From: Branchiostoma floridae
Lineage: Eukaryota > Chordata > Leptocardii > Amphioxiformes > Branchiostomatidae
Length of the DNA: 64,000 nucleotides
NCBI RefSeq assembly: GCF_000003815.2
Contig: NC_049982.1
Coordinates: forward strand, 2,286,624-2,350,623
Reading direction: 5' to 3'
Shown: positions 23,901-34,506 of the stretch, in pieces
How positions within the stretch are numbered: the stretch's first letter is position 1
Layout of the letters: each line of letters begins with the position of its first letter
Position numbers and translations under genes: made by a program
The notes under the pieces: model-generated
What the model was told of the DNA's origin: nothing
What the model saw: the letters and a program-made list of their open reading frames with translations, nothing else
The model's database searches: none

Positions 23901-26900
23901 CAAGCAGAGGTTGGTGGGAGAAAATCGTCATCTTTTCCTTATATGCCGTATTTTTCGACCAGCCTCTCCACCAACTCCCCATAAATGCCGATCTAAAAAA
24001 AAAAAAAAAACGGATGAAAGGAAAAGGTAACGACTTTTTTCCACCAACCTCTGCTTGGAGAGTAGTTGTTTATAGCCTTAGCTGGTCATCATCCCCATCA
24101 TCGTCATTTTGACGAGATAGTTGCTCGGCGTTTATTGGTTCGTTGCAAATCAATGCCAATCAAAGTTTACACAACGATTATATCGATCACAAAGAATAAA
24201 ACAAAGCTTCTAATTCGTGCTGAAAATTAATAAGTTCGATGCAAATGCTATTTATAGTGATGATGTATAATGGTGTTGATGGTGCATGTTTGCATCAAAA
24301 ATAAATCTCGTTTTTGGATCTCTTGAGTCTTGTCTTACATCATTTCACACAAGACTGAAGAGATCTTGTATAGTGGAGTTAGCCTATTCTCCAACCTTCT
24401 TAGGATTGGTGCCTGGAGTGTTGAATTTAATGAAGTTGACAAAGAGTGTTGAATTTAATGAAGTTGACACGGAGTGTTAAGTTTAATGAAGTTGACATGT
24501 AATTGCATGAAGAATTGGGATGGCACCCAGGCTACTTCTAAAGCCCCTATATTTAGAAGCTGGCTACTCCCAACACGTTCGGAAGTCCATGGTAGAGACC
24601 TAAAAAGTGCGAACAAACTCTGTATTCCATTGACCAAAACTAACCGCTACAAAAACAGCCCCATCCCATACTTCACCGACCTTTTAAATACGTGTACCTG
24701 AAAACATCTCCCATGTCTCTTAATCCACCGCCACAGTCTTCATTTACACCTTGTATAACAAGTTGTTTTGTTTCCTTTTGCTCTATTCCTATAATAAAAC
24801 TTCTTGTAATTGTATATTTTCATAGATTTTACACATGTATGAAGTACAATGTCTGAAATGCGCAGTTCAGCCGCTTCTACTGCGTAGAAGTAGCTGCAAT
24901 GTATTTTATTGTTCACTGACTGAACCAATAAACCAATCTTCTAAACGTGACCAACGGACGAGCGGATACAGGTACGAACCACCGCGCGATCCGTGACAGT
25001 TTAACAGAACGGTACCCAAGCTAGAGAGTAAAGTGACCTACAAAATGGTACAAAATATTGCCGGGACTATCAAGCATCTGCTTGAAGATAAGAACAATCT
25101 CAAAGAAGCCGCTCCGTGTGTCAGATAACTGCTGGTCCGCCCCGATGATAGAACGGCTGGCCTGGCCACGTTATCAGCGCAGAGAGTCGCCGCCGCGGTG
25201 ACAGGGTGAAACATGGCGGTTTTATAGGTTACCTCTAGCCTGGATACCAGACCTCGGGTCGGGCTAGATTACCCCGGTCTGCACCGGTCTCCTCTGGGAC
25301 TGATAAATTATAAACGGTCGGCAAAATCGTACGGCATCAACGCTGCACGCTGGGCAAATATTTGGAATAATTTGCCAGTGGAGTGCGATTAAACTGTATG
25401 GGCGGAGGGCATAGGAACAATGTAATTGAGTAAACAAACTGGTATCTGAAGACCCTGTCCCACATAGATGACCATAGCCTCTGGACCCTCTTCACACCAT
25501 GGTTATTCACACCATGGTTAGCGTAGTTAGGTCATCTGAAGTTGGGATTTGGTAGTACGGTGTTATTGGTGAAGTCCCCTTGTCTTTGAAATAGAAGTCG
25601 TCTGTGCAATCTATGGACATTCGCAAATTTAAAAAAAAAAAAGAAGTCATATTCTGATTGAATGCGAATAGAGCAGAGAATTGGAGCTACAATAGGATGG
25701 ATTCCAGGATAGGGTAGTAAGGCAAGGTAGGTAGAGAGAGGGTCTGCATGGGCGGTCCTGACAACGACTTACGCTGAATTTGGGAAGGCTGACTACGCTT
25801 TACGTTAACTTCACGAAGGCTACCAACGCTTTACGCTTCATCCCACTACGAATTACGTAAAATAAAATAGCTTCCCTACGAATTATGCCTACGCCTTACG
25901 GAAAAAAACAACAACATGCAGACCCTCTAGGTAGGTACTACAAGGTCGGTAGAAGAAGACAGGAGAAGCCCTCCCTCCAACAGTCGCCGAGGCTTGATCC
26001 CAGACCTCTCCCAAACTTGTGCCGAATTTGCGGTTTACTTCGAAGTGGTCGGATCAAAGTCGTGGGAATGCCGTGAATGTGTGTCTCGCGGTTCGGCATG
26101 TAAAACAGCGCACAACAGGTACCCAGCCTCCCTATACTACATACCTCCTCCTAGTGACTGACATACTCAGCCTCCCTACATACCTCCTCCTAGTGACTGA
26201 CATACTCAGCCTCCCTACATACCTCCTCCTAGTGACTGACATACTCAGCCTCCCTACATACCTCCTCCTAGTGGCCGACATACCGGCATTTCTGAGTCTT
26301 TGTGGTGACATGTGCTAAGCTCGGCGGCATTTCTGTCAAATCTTCATTAACATCAGACATGTCAATCATCCATCAAACATGTCAATTATCCATAGAATAT
26401 GTCAATCACCCATCAAACATATCAATCATCCATCAAATCTGTCAATAATCCATTAAAACTCCTCCCTGACTCACCTGCACCCTGGCCTCCGTCAGGTCCG
26501 CCCTGAGCGCCAGCTGCTCGCGCATGTACACATCCGGGTAATGTGTCTTCTGGAACACGCGTTCCATCTCCTCCAGCTGGAAGCTGAACAAAATATACAG
26601 GTTAGTGCGCATGTACACATCCGGGTAATGTGTCTTCTGGAACACGCGTTCCATCTCCTCCAGCTGGAAGCTGAACAAAATATACAGGTTAGTGCGCATG
26701 TACACATCCGGGTAATGTGTCTTCTGGAACACGCGTTCCATCTCCTCCAGCTGGAAGCTGAACAAAATATACGGGTTAGTGCGCATGTACACATCCGGGT
26801 AATGTGTCTTCTGGAACACGCGTTCCATCTCCTCCAGCTGGAAGCTGAACAAAATGGCGGACATAGACTTAGTTGTTATCGTGAAGCTGTTTTGAGAACA

Positions 26901-29900
26901 AATAAACCGATATCCGTGAATAGCTTGATAAACCACTGATGCTTTATTTCCCTCACTTCCCAGTAGAACCAGTCAGTATTGCCCTGAGGAAGGTGACAGA
27001 CGGTCAGAGAATCGTCGGCTAGGTATCAACTTTAGTCAGTTGGTTGTGTACAAAATGAACTTTGTAATTCAAATAAACCGATAGTTGCGTGCCGGGTGTT
27101 TGGATCTTCAGATCACGTAAATATCTTTTTTCATAAATGTTTTACTCCAAATGGTAAGGTTGGGATTAAATGAACTTTTGTATGATTATTTTTTACCAAG
27201 CTATATATTCCATGCTGTCTGTTCGCAAAAAATTGTCTCTATATTTTTAATTTTCAATTTGTACCACTTCTATGCATTGTATAGCTATGAACGTTAAAAA
27301 CATTTAGGGTTGAATGGCATCTTTTATGATTATTTGAGAGCAAATTATACTTTATGTTGCTTGGCACACCGATACTTCTTGAATTGCGGATATTGTACGC
27401 TTGATCGATATATCAGTACCTAAGTTGGTCCATTTCTAATTATTCCAGGGGTTGTTGTGCAGCTATGAATTTTATGAACGTTTTAGATTCAATTTTATCT
27501 TTTATGATTATTTTAGAGCAAGTTATATTTCATGTTGTTATTGCTAGTATTGGGGATATTATACACTTGATGAATATTTCTGTCGGTCCAATTTTAATTC
27601 TCCCAATGGTTGTACAACTATGAACTTTAGATATTTACAAACTTTGACCTATAGCATAATCCCTCCCCCAAATACCAGAATGAAGTCCTAAACAAACAGG
27701 TGTTTTCCGGGAAACTTAAAAAACGTTTGGAATCCAAAGACATGTTTTAGAATTATTTGATAACAAATTATACGTTATGTTGCTTGGCACAACAATACTT
27801 CTTAAATTGCGGATATTGTACAGTTGATCAATATCTTGGCAGTCCATTTTTAATTCTCCCAAGGGTTGTACAGCTATAAACTTTAAATATTTACAAACTT
27901 TGACCTATGGCGTAATCCCTCCCCCAAATACCAGAACGAAGTCCCAAACAAACAAGTATTTTCCGTGGAACTTTGAAAAAAAACGTTTGAGATTCAATTT
28001 CATCTTTGGGGATTATTTGAAAGCAAGTTATACTTTAAATTCATCTATGTTGCTTGGCACACCGATACTTTTTGAATTGCGGATATTATACACTTGATCA
28101 ATACCAAGTTGGTCCATTTTAATTCTTCCAGGGTTTGTGTAGCTACGAAGTTTAAAAACCTTTGACATTTAATTTTATCTTTTAAGAGTATTTTAGAGCA
28201 AGTTATACTTTGTGTTGTTGCTACTAGTGTTGCGTATATTGACGCTTGATCAATATGAGTCCAATTTTAATTCTCCCAAGGGTTGTACAGCTATGAACTT
28301 TAAATATTTACAAACTTTGACCTATGTCATAATCCCTCCCCCAAATACCAGAACGAAGTCTCAAACAAACAGGTGTTTTCCGCGGAAGGCCCCTCCCGGC
28401 ATGTTAATCGCCTGATCCCGCTGAAAGCCTGCGCCGCCCCTGGATCTCGGCAGACAGGTTTACTCTAGGTCTCAGCCAAGTTCTTGGAACCCTGAGTGTT
28501 ATTTTCTGTCGCCACCTCGGACTTATGGAGTCTGCGAACTTTGCCCAAAAGTTTGCTTTGTGACTTAAGACTTGTCCGCACGTCATGAGTCAAGCCTCGG
28601 GAATAAGGCGACTTGTAAAATTCGCGTCGTCTCGGCATCTTGTCTTGCGCCACTGCGGTCCTGCTAAGTCTGTGAAAGTTAAACTCGTGTTTTTTTTTCT
28701 GTCGAGATGGACTAGCTAACTAACTAACTGTCGCCACTTCGGACTTACGGAGTCTGCGAACTTTGCCCAAAAGTTTGCTTTGTGACTTAAGACTTGTCCG
28801 CACGTCATGACTCAAGCCTCGGGAATAAGGCGAATTGTAAAATTCGCGTCGTCACGGTATCTTGTCTTGCGCCACTGCGGTCCTGCTAAGTCTTTGAAAT
28901 GTGTGTTTTTTTTTCTGTCGAGATGGGCTGGCTAACTAACAAACTGTCGCCACCTCGGACTTACGGAGTCTGCGAACTTTGCCCAAAAGTTTGCTTTGTG
29001 ACTTAAGACTTGTCCGCACGTCATGACTCAAGCCAAGGATAGAGTTAAGTTCGAGAATAAGACGACTTGTATATTTTGTTTTTGCGTCGTCACGGTATCT
29101 TGTCTTGCGCCACTCGCACTGCGGTCCTGTTAATTCCGTGCAATTCGTGGTTTTGGGATCTTTTCTGTTGAGCCTGATAGGCTAGCTAACTAACTAACTG
29201 TCGCCACCTCGGCCTTATAGAGTCTGTGAACTTTGCCCAAAAGTTTGCTTTGTGCCTTAAAGACTTTTCTGCACGTCATGACTCAAGCCAAGGAGTTAAG
29301 TTCGAGAATTAGACGACTTGTAAATTTTGCGTCGTCACGGTACCGGTATCTTGTCTTGCGCCACTGTGAAGTCTGTGAAATTCGTGTTTTTTTAAAATCG
29401 TTTCTGTTGAGATGGGCTGGCTAACTAACTGTCGCCACCTCGGACTTACTGGGTCAGTGCGAACTTTGCCCAAAAGTTTGCTATGTGTCTTAAGTCTTGT
29501 ACGCACGTCATGACTCAAGCCAAGAATAAAGTGAAGTAGAGAAGAAGACAACGAGTCGTCGCGTTGACGTTGTCTTGTCTTGAAACAGGCTAAATTCTGT
29601 CGCCACTCCAGTCCTGTGAAGTCTGTAAAGATTCGTGTTTTTTTAATCATTTCTGTCGAGATGAGCTAGCTGTGTGCTTTAGATTTCATCATCCGCAATT
29701 AAAATAGATAATAATAATGACAATGATAGTTTATCTGGTAATAAACAAGGTTTTGTGCAATTCCCGTAGATGGTTTAGGACATATTCATCACTTGTGTCA
29801 TGACTAAAGTCTTGTTTAAAAATGAACCAACTTTCGTGTCAATATTTTAAAGCGTCTTTAATTTTCTTTTCTTATCATCCCAGTTTTGGCACTTGAAAAT

Positions 29901-32900
29901 TTTGTCTTGAGAGGTCTTGAGATGGGACTTTTGAAGACGTCTTCCTGAACTAGAGACGACTTAAATTTCTACCAGACTGTCCTATAAATGATACAAGCCA
30001 TGCTAAAAGAAGTGGCCATCGTGCCGACTCACTTGCGTACAAAAGACATACAGGTAAAATATTTTCATCTATCGCAATGCCAAATCAAAGTGGGTCACTT
30101 TCTTTTCAAAATAAATTCTTAAAATCTTGTCGGGAAACCACAAGACGACAAACGATTATATCAGAACAAAACTAATCCATTCGATCTAGTATCCAAACGT
30201 CTGTGAATAAACACTTGTAGGTACCTGGTGAACGTGGTCCTGTTTCTCCGCTTTTTCTTCTTGTCCCCGGCGGCGGGAGGCGCCTCCTTGTCCGCCTGGT
30301 CCCCGCCCTCGGTCCGGTCCGCTCCTGGCTCGGGCCTCGGGGTCGGCGGCGTGTTCCCGAGCCTCGTGTCGTCTTCGCTGGTTTGTGACTGGTCTTCGCC
30401 TTCAAATGTCGTTAAAACAAGGATTGAGAAACGATTGTTACAAAGCTCACACTTCAATGTTACGGCCTGGCCCAAAATTTAGTTAACGTTGGCCTGCTGG
30501 GGTGGACACAAATATTAAAATATAACTTTATTGCACAACAAGTGTACGAGGTACAAAGTATGGCACCTACAAAAACTACAGTTCTATGGCTTGGCTTATG
30601 GCTTATCTAACTAATACAGGAGTTGTAGTATGAGATACGTTTCTTACATTCATTGGAGGCTTTTATAATCATTAGAGGAATTTCTAATGTCTAAACCTTC
30701 TTTGATATATTTTCCTATATCTGCCATGCAGGGGTTGTCACATGTCATGATGTACTTGAATTTGCACTTCATATAACCTGCATAGCTTGTTTGCTGTACA
30801 TTGCTTACATTGTTGTTCATATGTGACTCAAATGCTTGAGCAAAATTGTTAGAGGGCTGTCTATTTTTGTCGGAACAACAAAGTTGATAGATTTGCACAT
30901 GAAACAGTTTGAAGAAGGCTGGCAGTATCTACATGTCGGGACGGAAGTTTTTTGCAGAAAGATTCGTTCCTCCACGGTTAAACTACACACCGGATATTGC
31001 ATTTATCACATTGTCTCATTGTATCTCATCTCTAATCACCGTGTAATAAAAGGTCAATTAACGTTCATTGATTGGGTAATCATCACTTATTGATAGCTTA
31101 ATTGACATTGATTTATAGGTCTTTTCCGGCTGATTTCTAACTTTATCATACTAGTATTGAAGGGTAGCATATATAAAACTTAAACCTTTTCCATAATCTA
31201 CGTACGCAAAGCTCTCCACAGACCGACCCACATAAGACATGCCATGGTGAATCAAATGGCACAAAGGCATATGAATAGCATGGTTGATTGCGTTGCTTGC
31301 ATTGTGCGGAAAGTGTGCTGAAAAGACATGGGGTTGAAAAAGATCAGAAATAGGCCTGAACAAAAATGATACTGAATGCAGTAGAAAGTCTTCAAATTTG
31401 ACGATTTAAGCCTTATTTTCCACAAAATGATGCGAAGACGAAGTACCCGAGCGAGATGTCCTGTCCAACATTTACTTTTATTTCTGAATCCAACTTGAAC
31501 TCGAAATCTTAAACCTACATCTTGAATCTAAGGACATCGCCATAACGAATGTTTAAATGCCGGATATCGGTACATGACAGCACCGTGTGGTGTGGTACTT
31601 ATTACTTTTAGGGGTCCCCCGAGCCTTAGCCATTCTCCATGTACATAAGCGTTCATACGCGTCTGCATCACGAAGCCTTATGGTATGATAACAACTGTAC
31701 GTTTTCTTTCACAATGACAGTGCCGTTAACACAAGCTGTCATTTTCTTGTACAAGTTGATCCTCGTGCTTGTACCGTAACTCTCCATGTATTATCCCATT
31801 ATTCTCATGTCCACGTTAGTTTGGCTTCTGATCCGTGTATGGCAACGGCACTCCATATGATAGAAAAGTTACAGTTGGCGAACATTTTAGGTTTTACTTC
31901 ATGAAGTTGCTGAACATTTCCACACATTGGTATTTCCTGTGTCATTGCCATAAACGATCGTTATGAAGTCCCACTTTAATTTTACGGTCTATAGCACTAG
32001 ATCTAGTTAACGCTGGACTGCCTGAGTGGACATTTAATCTGCATGGTTTGTGATGTTGTGCATTGTTTTTGCTTGCATTGTTATTCATATAAGACTTACA
32101 TGCTTGAGCAAAATGTTTAGATGGATGTCCCTTTTTTTTAGGAACAACACAGGTGGTAGTAACTGCTATCAATTTTGTTTTTCAAAACAATTATCTGTTG
32201 GCCATATTTTGGGCTGAGAATTCAACGTCAGTAGAAAATGGCCACTTAGGCATTTAGAGGGTGTTTAACCCCTGTAACAATATTCCCGAGCTTGGTACTA
32301 CAAAAAATGTATAACTGCGATTGCAACGCCTGTGCCATGATTTTCAGAAAACTTTTCAGAGAGGCCAAAATGGCAGCGTTTTTCATACATCTTGAACTTC
32401 CTGTGAGTACACCTGTGCGGTACAGGCAAGTGTTCGTACAGGCAGAAAATCCTGATGCCGTGGAAACCTTTGTCACACCATGATTATGATTCTATCCCAA
32501 CTGAAAAAAAGTTAAACTTTATTTCCGTGTCCCAGTTTGCTGTATACAGACTGAGCGGCGTGTCCTGGAATAATCGAGATCATGGTGCGAAACTGACAGC
32601 AAGGCTGGGTGGAAATGAAGCAGTATGGCAGGAGGGAGACAACATGGTAACTGGAGAAGATAAGTATTTATACCCCCTTTCCACTTGGACGGCGCTCTCT
32701 CTGCGACCTAGTTTTTGACAGATCGCTCAACGAATTCTATAGAAAAGAAACGAATTTGTTTACACTTTGTGTGTTTTGTTTTCTTCTCAATCACACTTGT
32801 ACGTTTTGTATGATATACCAAGTGTGGAAGTGAAGGGTACACATATCCTATTTAGGTCGCAGTAAGAGCGCAGCGCGATCGCCGTCTAGTGGAAAGGGGG

Positions 32901-33723
32901 CCTAATCAAGTACTCATTTCTGTTGATGATGTCCCATGACAATAATAGCATAATTTGGCACAAATGTAAAACGATTAGTGACAATTCTACCCGTAACCTT
33001 TCCCTTGTAATAACGTTAGAACAAGTTGTCACATTGACAATGAATGTTTTCTATCTGTACTATCATACCGAACTGCTCATTGCACCATCCTCATTTTTTG
33101 GGCTTTAAAAATGCTACTCGCAATGTTGACATACATGTAGCTTCGATTTTTTGTACACTCCAACCTACCACATTTATATTAGCGTGACCGTTCATCTGAG
33201 TTGGTTTTTGACATTTTTTATTTGAAGTTCAACAGTACAAGTTGTCCAACACACAAGTTTACGTTTGAAATTTTTCATTCACAAGACGCGATTTTATTTT
33301 GCCATCGCAACATGACAACGGTTGGGTTACAGTGTAGAAACTTATCAGTAGGTACTTATCAGTCGTATGTCCACCTGTTTTAATTGGTCATTTTGTACAT
33401 CATGTATTACAAGATCTACCTTTAGCCGACCAAGGTTTAGGTACCAAGGTTTAGGTACCAAGGTTTAGATACCAAGGTTTAGGGACCAATGTTAGTGACA
33501 GAGTTCTCGGCTAACCTGGAGTTGCTGCGGCAGCCGCTGCGGGTACCGGTACTTCCATGGCACTGCTGGCGGCGGTGGCGGCCAGGATCCCCGCTATGGA
33601 GTGCTGACTCCCCGCCGACCGGGTCATGTCCACCAACTCCGCGGGCGAGCCCGTCCCCCGCACCGGGGCGTACCTGTCCGCTCCCTCGGGGACGGTGAAG
33701 GGTGGGCCCGCCGGGTAAGCCAT
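17625..33723 (-). CDS. Alx: Alx copy a, aristaless-like paired-class homeobox transcription factor
   Basis: Sequence-specific nuclear transcription factor; in vertebrates ALX1/3/4 act in craniofacial and limb mesenchyme. Five coding exons on the minus strand: 33723-33516, 30399-30225, 26583-26475, 18564-18430, 17960-17625. They join in phase to 320 residues. Residues 41-47 HSIAGIL form an octapeptide/eh1-like (Groucho-binding type) motif; a [11 protein letters not shown] stretch leads into a homeodomain at about 119-178 with Q50 (WFQNRRAKW), EARVQV and QKTHYPDVY, best matched by ALX among paired-like classes. SPPPTFMGV and the OAR motif [20 protein letters not shown] (288-307) complete the Alx pattern. 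Start: first ATG in frame, in context GCCACCATGG shared with copy b. The 46/47 homeobox intron is that of the Alx/Arx group. Exon 3 has three extra upstream partial copies. Confidence 0.94.
17935..18110 (-). repeat. 102-bp duplication of the Alx a exon 5 acceptor
   Basis: GGCTGCCAGGGCGCCGGCTG plus GATCTAAATAGAGGGTAA occurs at 17939 and again at 18041. The upstream copy has a complete ATTTAG acceptor and 28 exon bases; reading on from it reaches a stop (TAA) after 23 codons. Confidence 0.9.
18238..18397. mobile_element. MITE, AGTAGAA..TTAATTGCAC family
   Basis: Same family as 10751-10936, in Alx a intron 4, only about 30 bp left of the exon 4 donor. Ends with TGCAATTAACTGGTTTCTAC. Confidence 0.72.
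18430..18564 (-). CDS. Alx: Alx a coding exon 4 (end of homeobox)
   Basis: 135 bp, phase 0/0, between CTCCAG and GTAGGG. Encodes [20 protein letters not shown] and [16 protein letters not shown]. Two degraded copies of its acceptor end lie upstream (around 18645 and 18725). Confidence 0.95.
18545..18770 (-). repeat. three copies of the Alx a exon 4 acceptor end
   Basis: GGTTCTGGAACCACACCTG (complement of the acceptor and VWFQN codons) at 18549, with copies starting near 18643 and 18723 (periods 94 and 80). Spacers share TCTATGACG, also present beside exon 4 of Alx b. The middle copy has lost good consensus. Confidence 0.85.
18819..18862. repeat. (CA)n microsatellite
   Basis: CA repeats interrupted by CGCGCG. 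In Alx a intron 3. Confidence 0.95.
19149..19202. repeat. (CA)n(CG)n alternating tract
   Basis: CA repeats grade into a run of about 14 CG pairs; purine and pyrimidine alternate for about 50 bp. The same TTTAGC/AGCTCC TTG-type flank (GGAGCTTTTATC, AGCTCCTTGC) sits beside this and the 18819 tract. Confidence 0.95.
19203..22890. other. Alx a intron 3, unexplained stretch
   Basis: GC-rich patches at 19440-19580 and 19900-19990, otherwise AT-rich. No exon, RNA gene or clear repeat; long introns of homeobox genes often hold enhancers but none can be shown here. Confidence 0.4.
22890..23500. repeat. minisatellite, unit about 150 bp, MITE inserted
   Basis: CTAGCACCCAATCCCCGCGC and CACTCCGAAGTGGCGAAACG recur near 22894, 23042 and 23404, plus a part unit at about 23291-23340. 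The last spacing is long because the MITE 23134-23287 lies in it. Confidence 0.83.
23134..23287. mobile_element. hairpin MITE, family AATCTCCAAG, inside a minisatellite
   Basis: AATCTCCAAGCAGCTCCTAC ... GTAGGATCTTCTTGGAGATT. It splits one unit of the tandem repeat at 22890-23500. Confidence 0.8.
23895..24063. mobile_element. hairpin MITE, family ACTCTCCAAGCAGAGGTT
   Basis: Ends ACTCTCCAAGCAGAGGTTGG ... CCAACCTCTGCTTGGAGAGT; the inverted match extends inward across CCTTTTCC. Other copies lie at 40045-40184 and 58196-58341, with worn ones near 8480-8568 and 61735-61950. Confidence 0.85.
25738..25927. mobile_element. 190-bp MITE-like inverted-repeat element
   Basis: GAGGGTCTGCATG at the left and CATGCAGACCCTC at the right. 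The interior has CTTTACGTTAAC/TACGCTTTACG repeats akin to the ends of the 15332-16578 element, suggesting a related family. In Alx a intron 3. Confidence 0.65.
26124..26285. repeat. 39-bp tandem repeat, four copies
   Basis: CAGCCTCCCTACATACCTCC plus TCCTAGTGACTGACATACT repeated; first copy has a 5-bp insert, last copy one change. In Alx a intron 3 near exon 3. Confidence 0.92.
26340..26456. repeat. about 20-bp tandem repeat, six copies
   Basis: Variants of ATCCATCAAACATGTCAATC in tandem, ending just beside the exon 3 donor (26474) of Alx a. Confidence 0.85.
26475..26583 (-). CDS. Alx: Alx a coding exon 3 (homeobox helices I-III start)
   Basis: 109 bp between TTCAG and GTGAGT. Encodes [20 protein letters not shown] then [16 protein letters not shown]. 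Only this 3'-most copy has the second half and a donor; three truncated copies with acceptors lie directly upstream in frame. The exon is 108/109 identical to that of copy b by eye. Confidence 0.94.
26520..26862 (-). repeat. 87-bp x4 array: 3' splice site plus 5' half of Alx a homeobox exon 3
   Basis: Units begin at 26520, 26607, 26694 and 26781, exactly 87 bp apart. On the gene strand each holds an ACTAAC branch-point-like motif, TATTTTGTTCAG and 64 exon bases coding [20 protein letters not shown] plus R. The unit is 29 codons without stop (FQLEEMER...RTNLYILFS). The 5'-most copy is preceded by GTCCGCCATTTTGTTCAG. Confidence 0.97.
27280..28385. repeat. AT-rich degenerate long-period repeats
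   Basis: The block AATCCCTCCCCCAAATACCA recurs near 27658, 27914 and 28331 with flanking CTTTAAATATTTACAAACTT and AACAAACAGGTGTTTTCCG; TTTTATGATTATTTGAGAGCAA-like lines recur between. In Alx a intron 2. Confidence 0.8.
28508..29660. repeat. 215-255-bp tandem repeat, five copies
   Basis: CTGTCGCCACCTCGGACTTA starts near 28508, 28730, 28946, 29200 and 29431, each followed by CGAACTTTGCCCAAAAGTTT and GCACGTCATGACTCAAGCC. Copies drift and each ends in (CTAA)n. In Alx a intron 2. Confidence 0.92.
30225..30399 (-). CDS. Alx: Alx a coding exon 2 (start of homeobox)
   Basis: 175 bp, phase 1 in, phase 2 out. An acidic, Pro/Gly-rich linker ([17 protein letters not shown]) runs into [14 protein letters not shown], the N-terminal arm of the homeodomain. 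Acceptor TTGAAG, donor GTACCT. Confidence 0.92.
32673..32900. mobile_element. MITE, CCCCTTTCCACTAG family
   Basis: CCCCCTTTCCACTTGGACGG ... CGCCGTCTAGTGGAAAGGGG, 228 bp, in Alx a intron 1. Opposite orientation to the 13327 copy judging by the inner blocks. Confidence 0.8.
33429..33492. repeat. 14-bp tandem repeat near Alx a exon 1 donor
   Basis: ACCAAGGTTTAGGT repeated about 4.5 times, ending 24 bp from the exon 1 donor. Confidence 0.9.
33516..33723 (-). CDS. Alx: Alx a coding exon 1
   Basis: 208 bp, residues 1-69 plus one base. Starts MAYPAG; contains [12 protein letters not shown] and an Ala-rich tail. Donor CCAG|GTTAGC, phase 1. A 14-bp tandem repeat begins about 24 bp into the intron. 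Confidence 0.9.
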
Positions 33724-33937
33724 GGTGGCGCCGCTAGATTTGCCGGCACGTAAATCCTCACCACTGGGACTGAGCACAGCGCAACTTCAGTCGCGTTCCG
33801 CCTGCCGTGACTAACTTTTCACGTTTTCTGGGCAAATCTTCAACTTGTCGCCGCGAAACTCGCAAAAGTGTTGGTAATCGTTCCTGGCGGCGTGCTATGA
33901 TCTGTCCAACTTCTCCTAAGTACGTCCTTCATCGTGT

Positions 33938-33942
33938 CCAAT
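33938..33942 (+). promoter_or_regulatory. CCAAT box upstream of Alx a
   Basis: CCAATCACA, inverted relative to the gene, about 215 bp before the ATG. Alx b carries the same CCAATCACA block about 390 bp before its ATG, which suggests a shared promoter element. No clear TATA box. Confidence 0.35.
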
Positions 33943-34320
33943 CACACAACAGCGCACACACGCCCTAACCCACCGTGCACGGGCCATGTTGTTTCCATTT
34001 ACTGGATGTCAGGCAGGTTTTAGCTGAGGACCCTGAACCTGAACCTGTTGCGAGAGCGTGAAGGAAAACGACATCGGTATTAAAGAAAAGGTCTTGGTTT
34101 TGAAAATGGATAGTAAAATAATCGAAAGGCAAGAACACAATGAAATGACTTGCAGTACGACAGAAAGTGTACTATATAGGTTTTGTTCCCTTGTCATCTT
34201 TATATCTCGATCCTTCTTTTAATGGCGGTAAATTCTTATACGTGCACCATGTTGTGAGATTATTAGCATATTCCATTATTGAAACAATTAAGTGGAATAT
34301 GGAAAGCAGGTAAGGCGAAC

Positions 34321-34506
34321 GTCACATTTCCAAACCTGGGTCCGGCCGCGCTGTTTGTAGAAACGAAAAATAGAAATGGATACGTTGATATATACACAAA
34401 GTATGCCGACAACTATTTTCTTTACGTCTTGTGTAGTTAGATGTCTTTTTTTCTTCATATCATACATTTAGCTGCCCAGTCGGGCCCTTGTTTGGAAATT
34501 TTTGCC
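34321..34506. mobile_element. MITE, GTCACATTTCCAAACC family
   Basis: GTCACATTTCCAAACCTGGG ... GGGCCCTTGTTTGGAAAT. Shares GAAACGAAAAATA and ATATACACAAA with copies at 45686-45872 and 46919-47099. It lies about 600 bp upstream of the Alx a ATG. Confidence 0.75.

Larger units (their letters stand above)
30400..33515. other. Alx a intron 1
   Basis: Contains the MITE 32673-32900 and a diverged repeat pair (about 30770-30900 and 32030-32165) sharing CTTGAGCAAAAT and GGAACAACA. No other exon recognised. Confidence 0.5.

Noticed and set aside
26520-26862. CRISPR array
   Set aside because: Regular 87-bp repeats have no variable spacers and contain homeobox coding sequence in a eukaryote.
30760-32170. 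LINE remnant with coding capacity
   Set aside because: Two diverged repeats share short blocks but no reverse transcriptase or endonuclease motif is visible.
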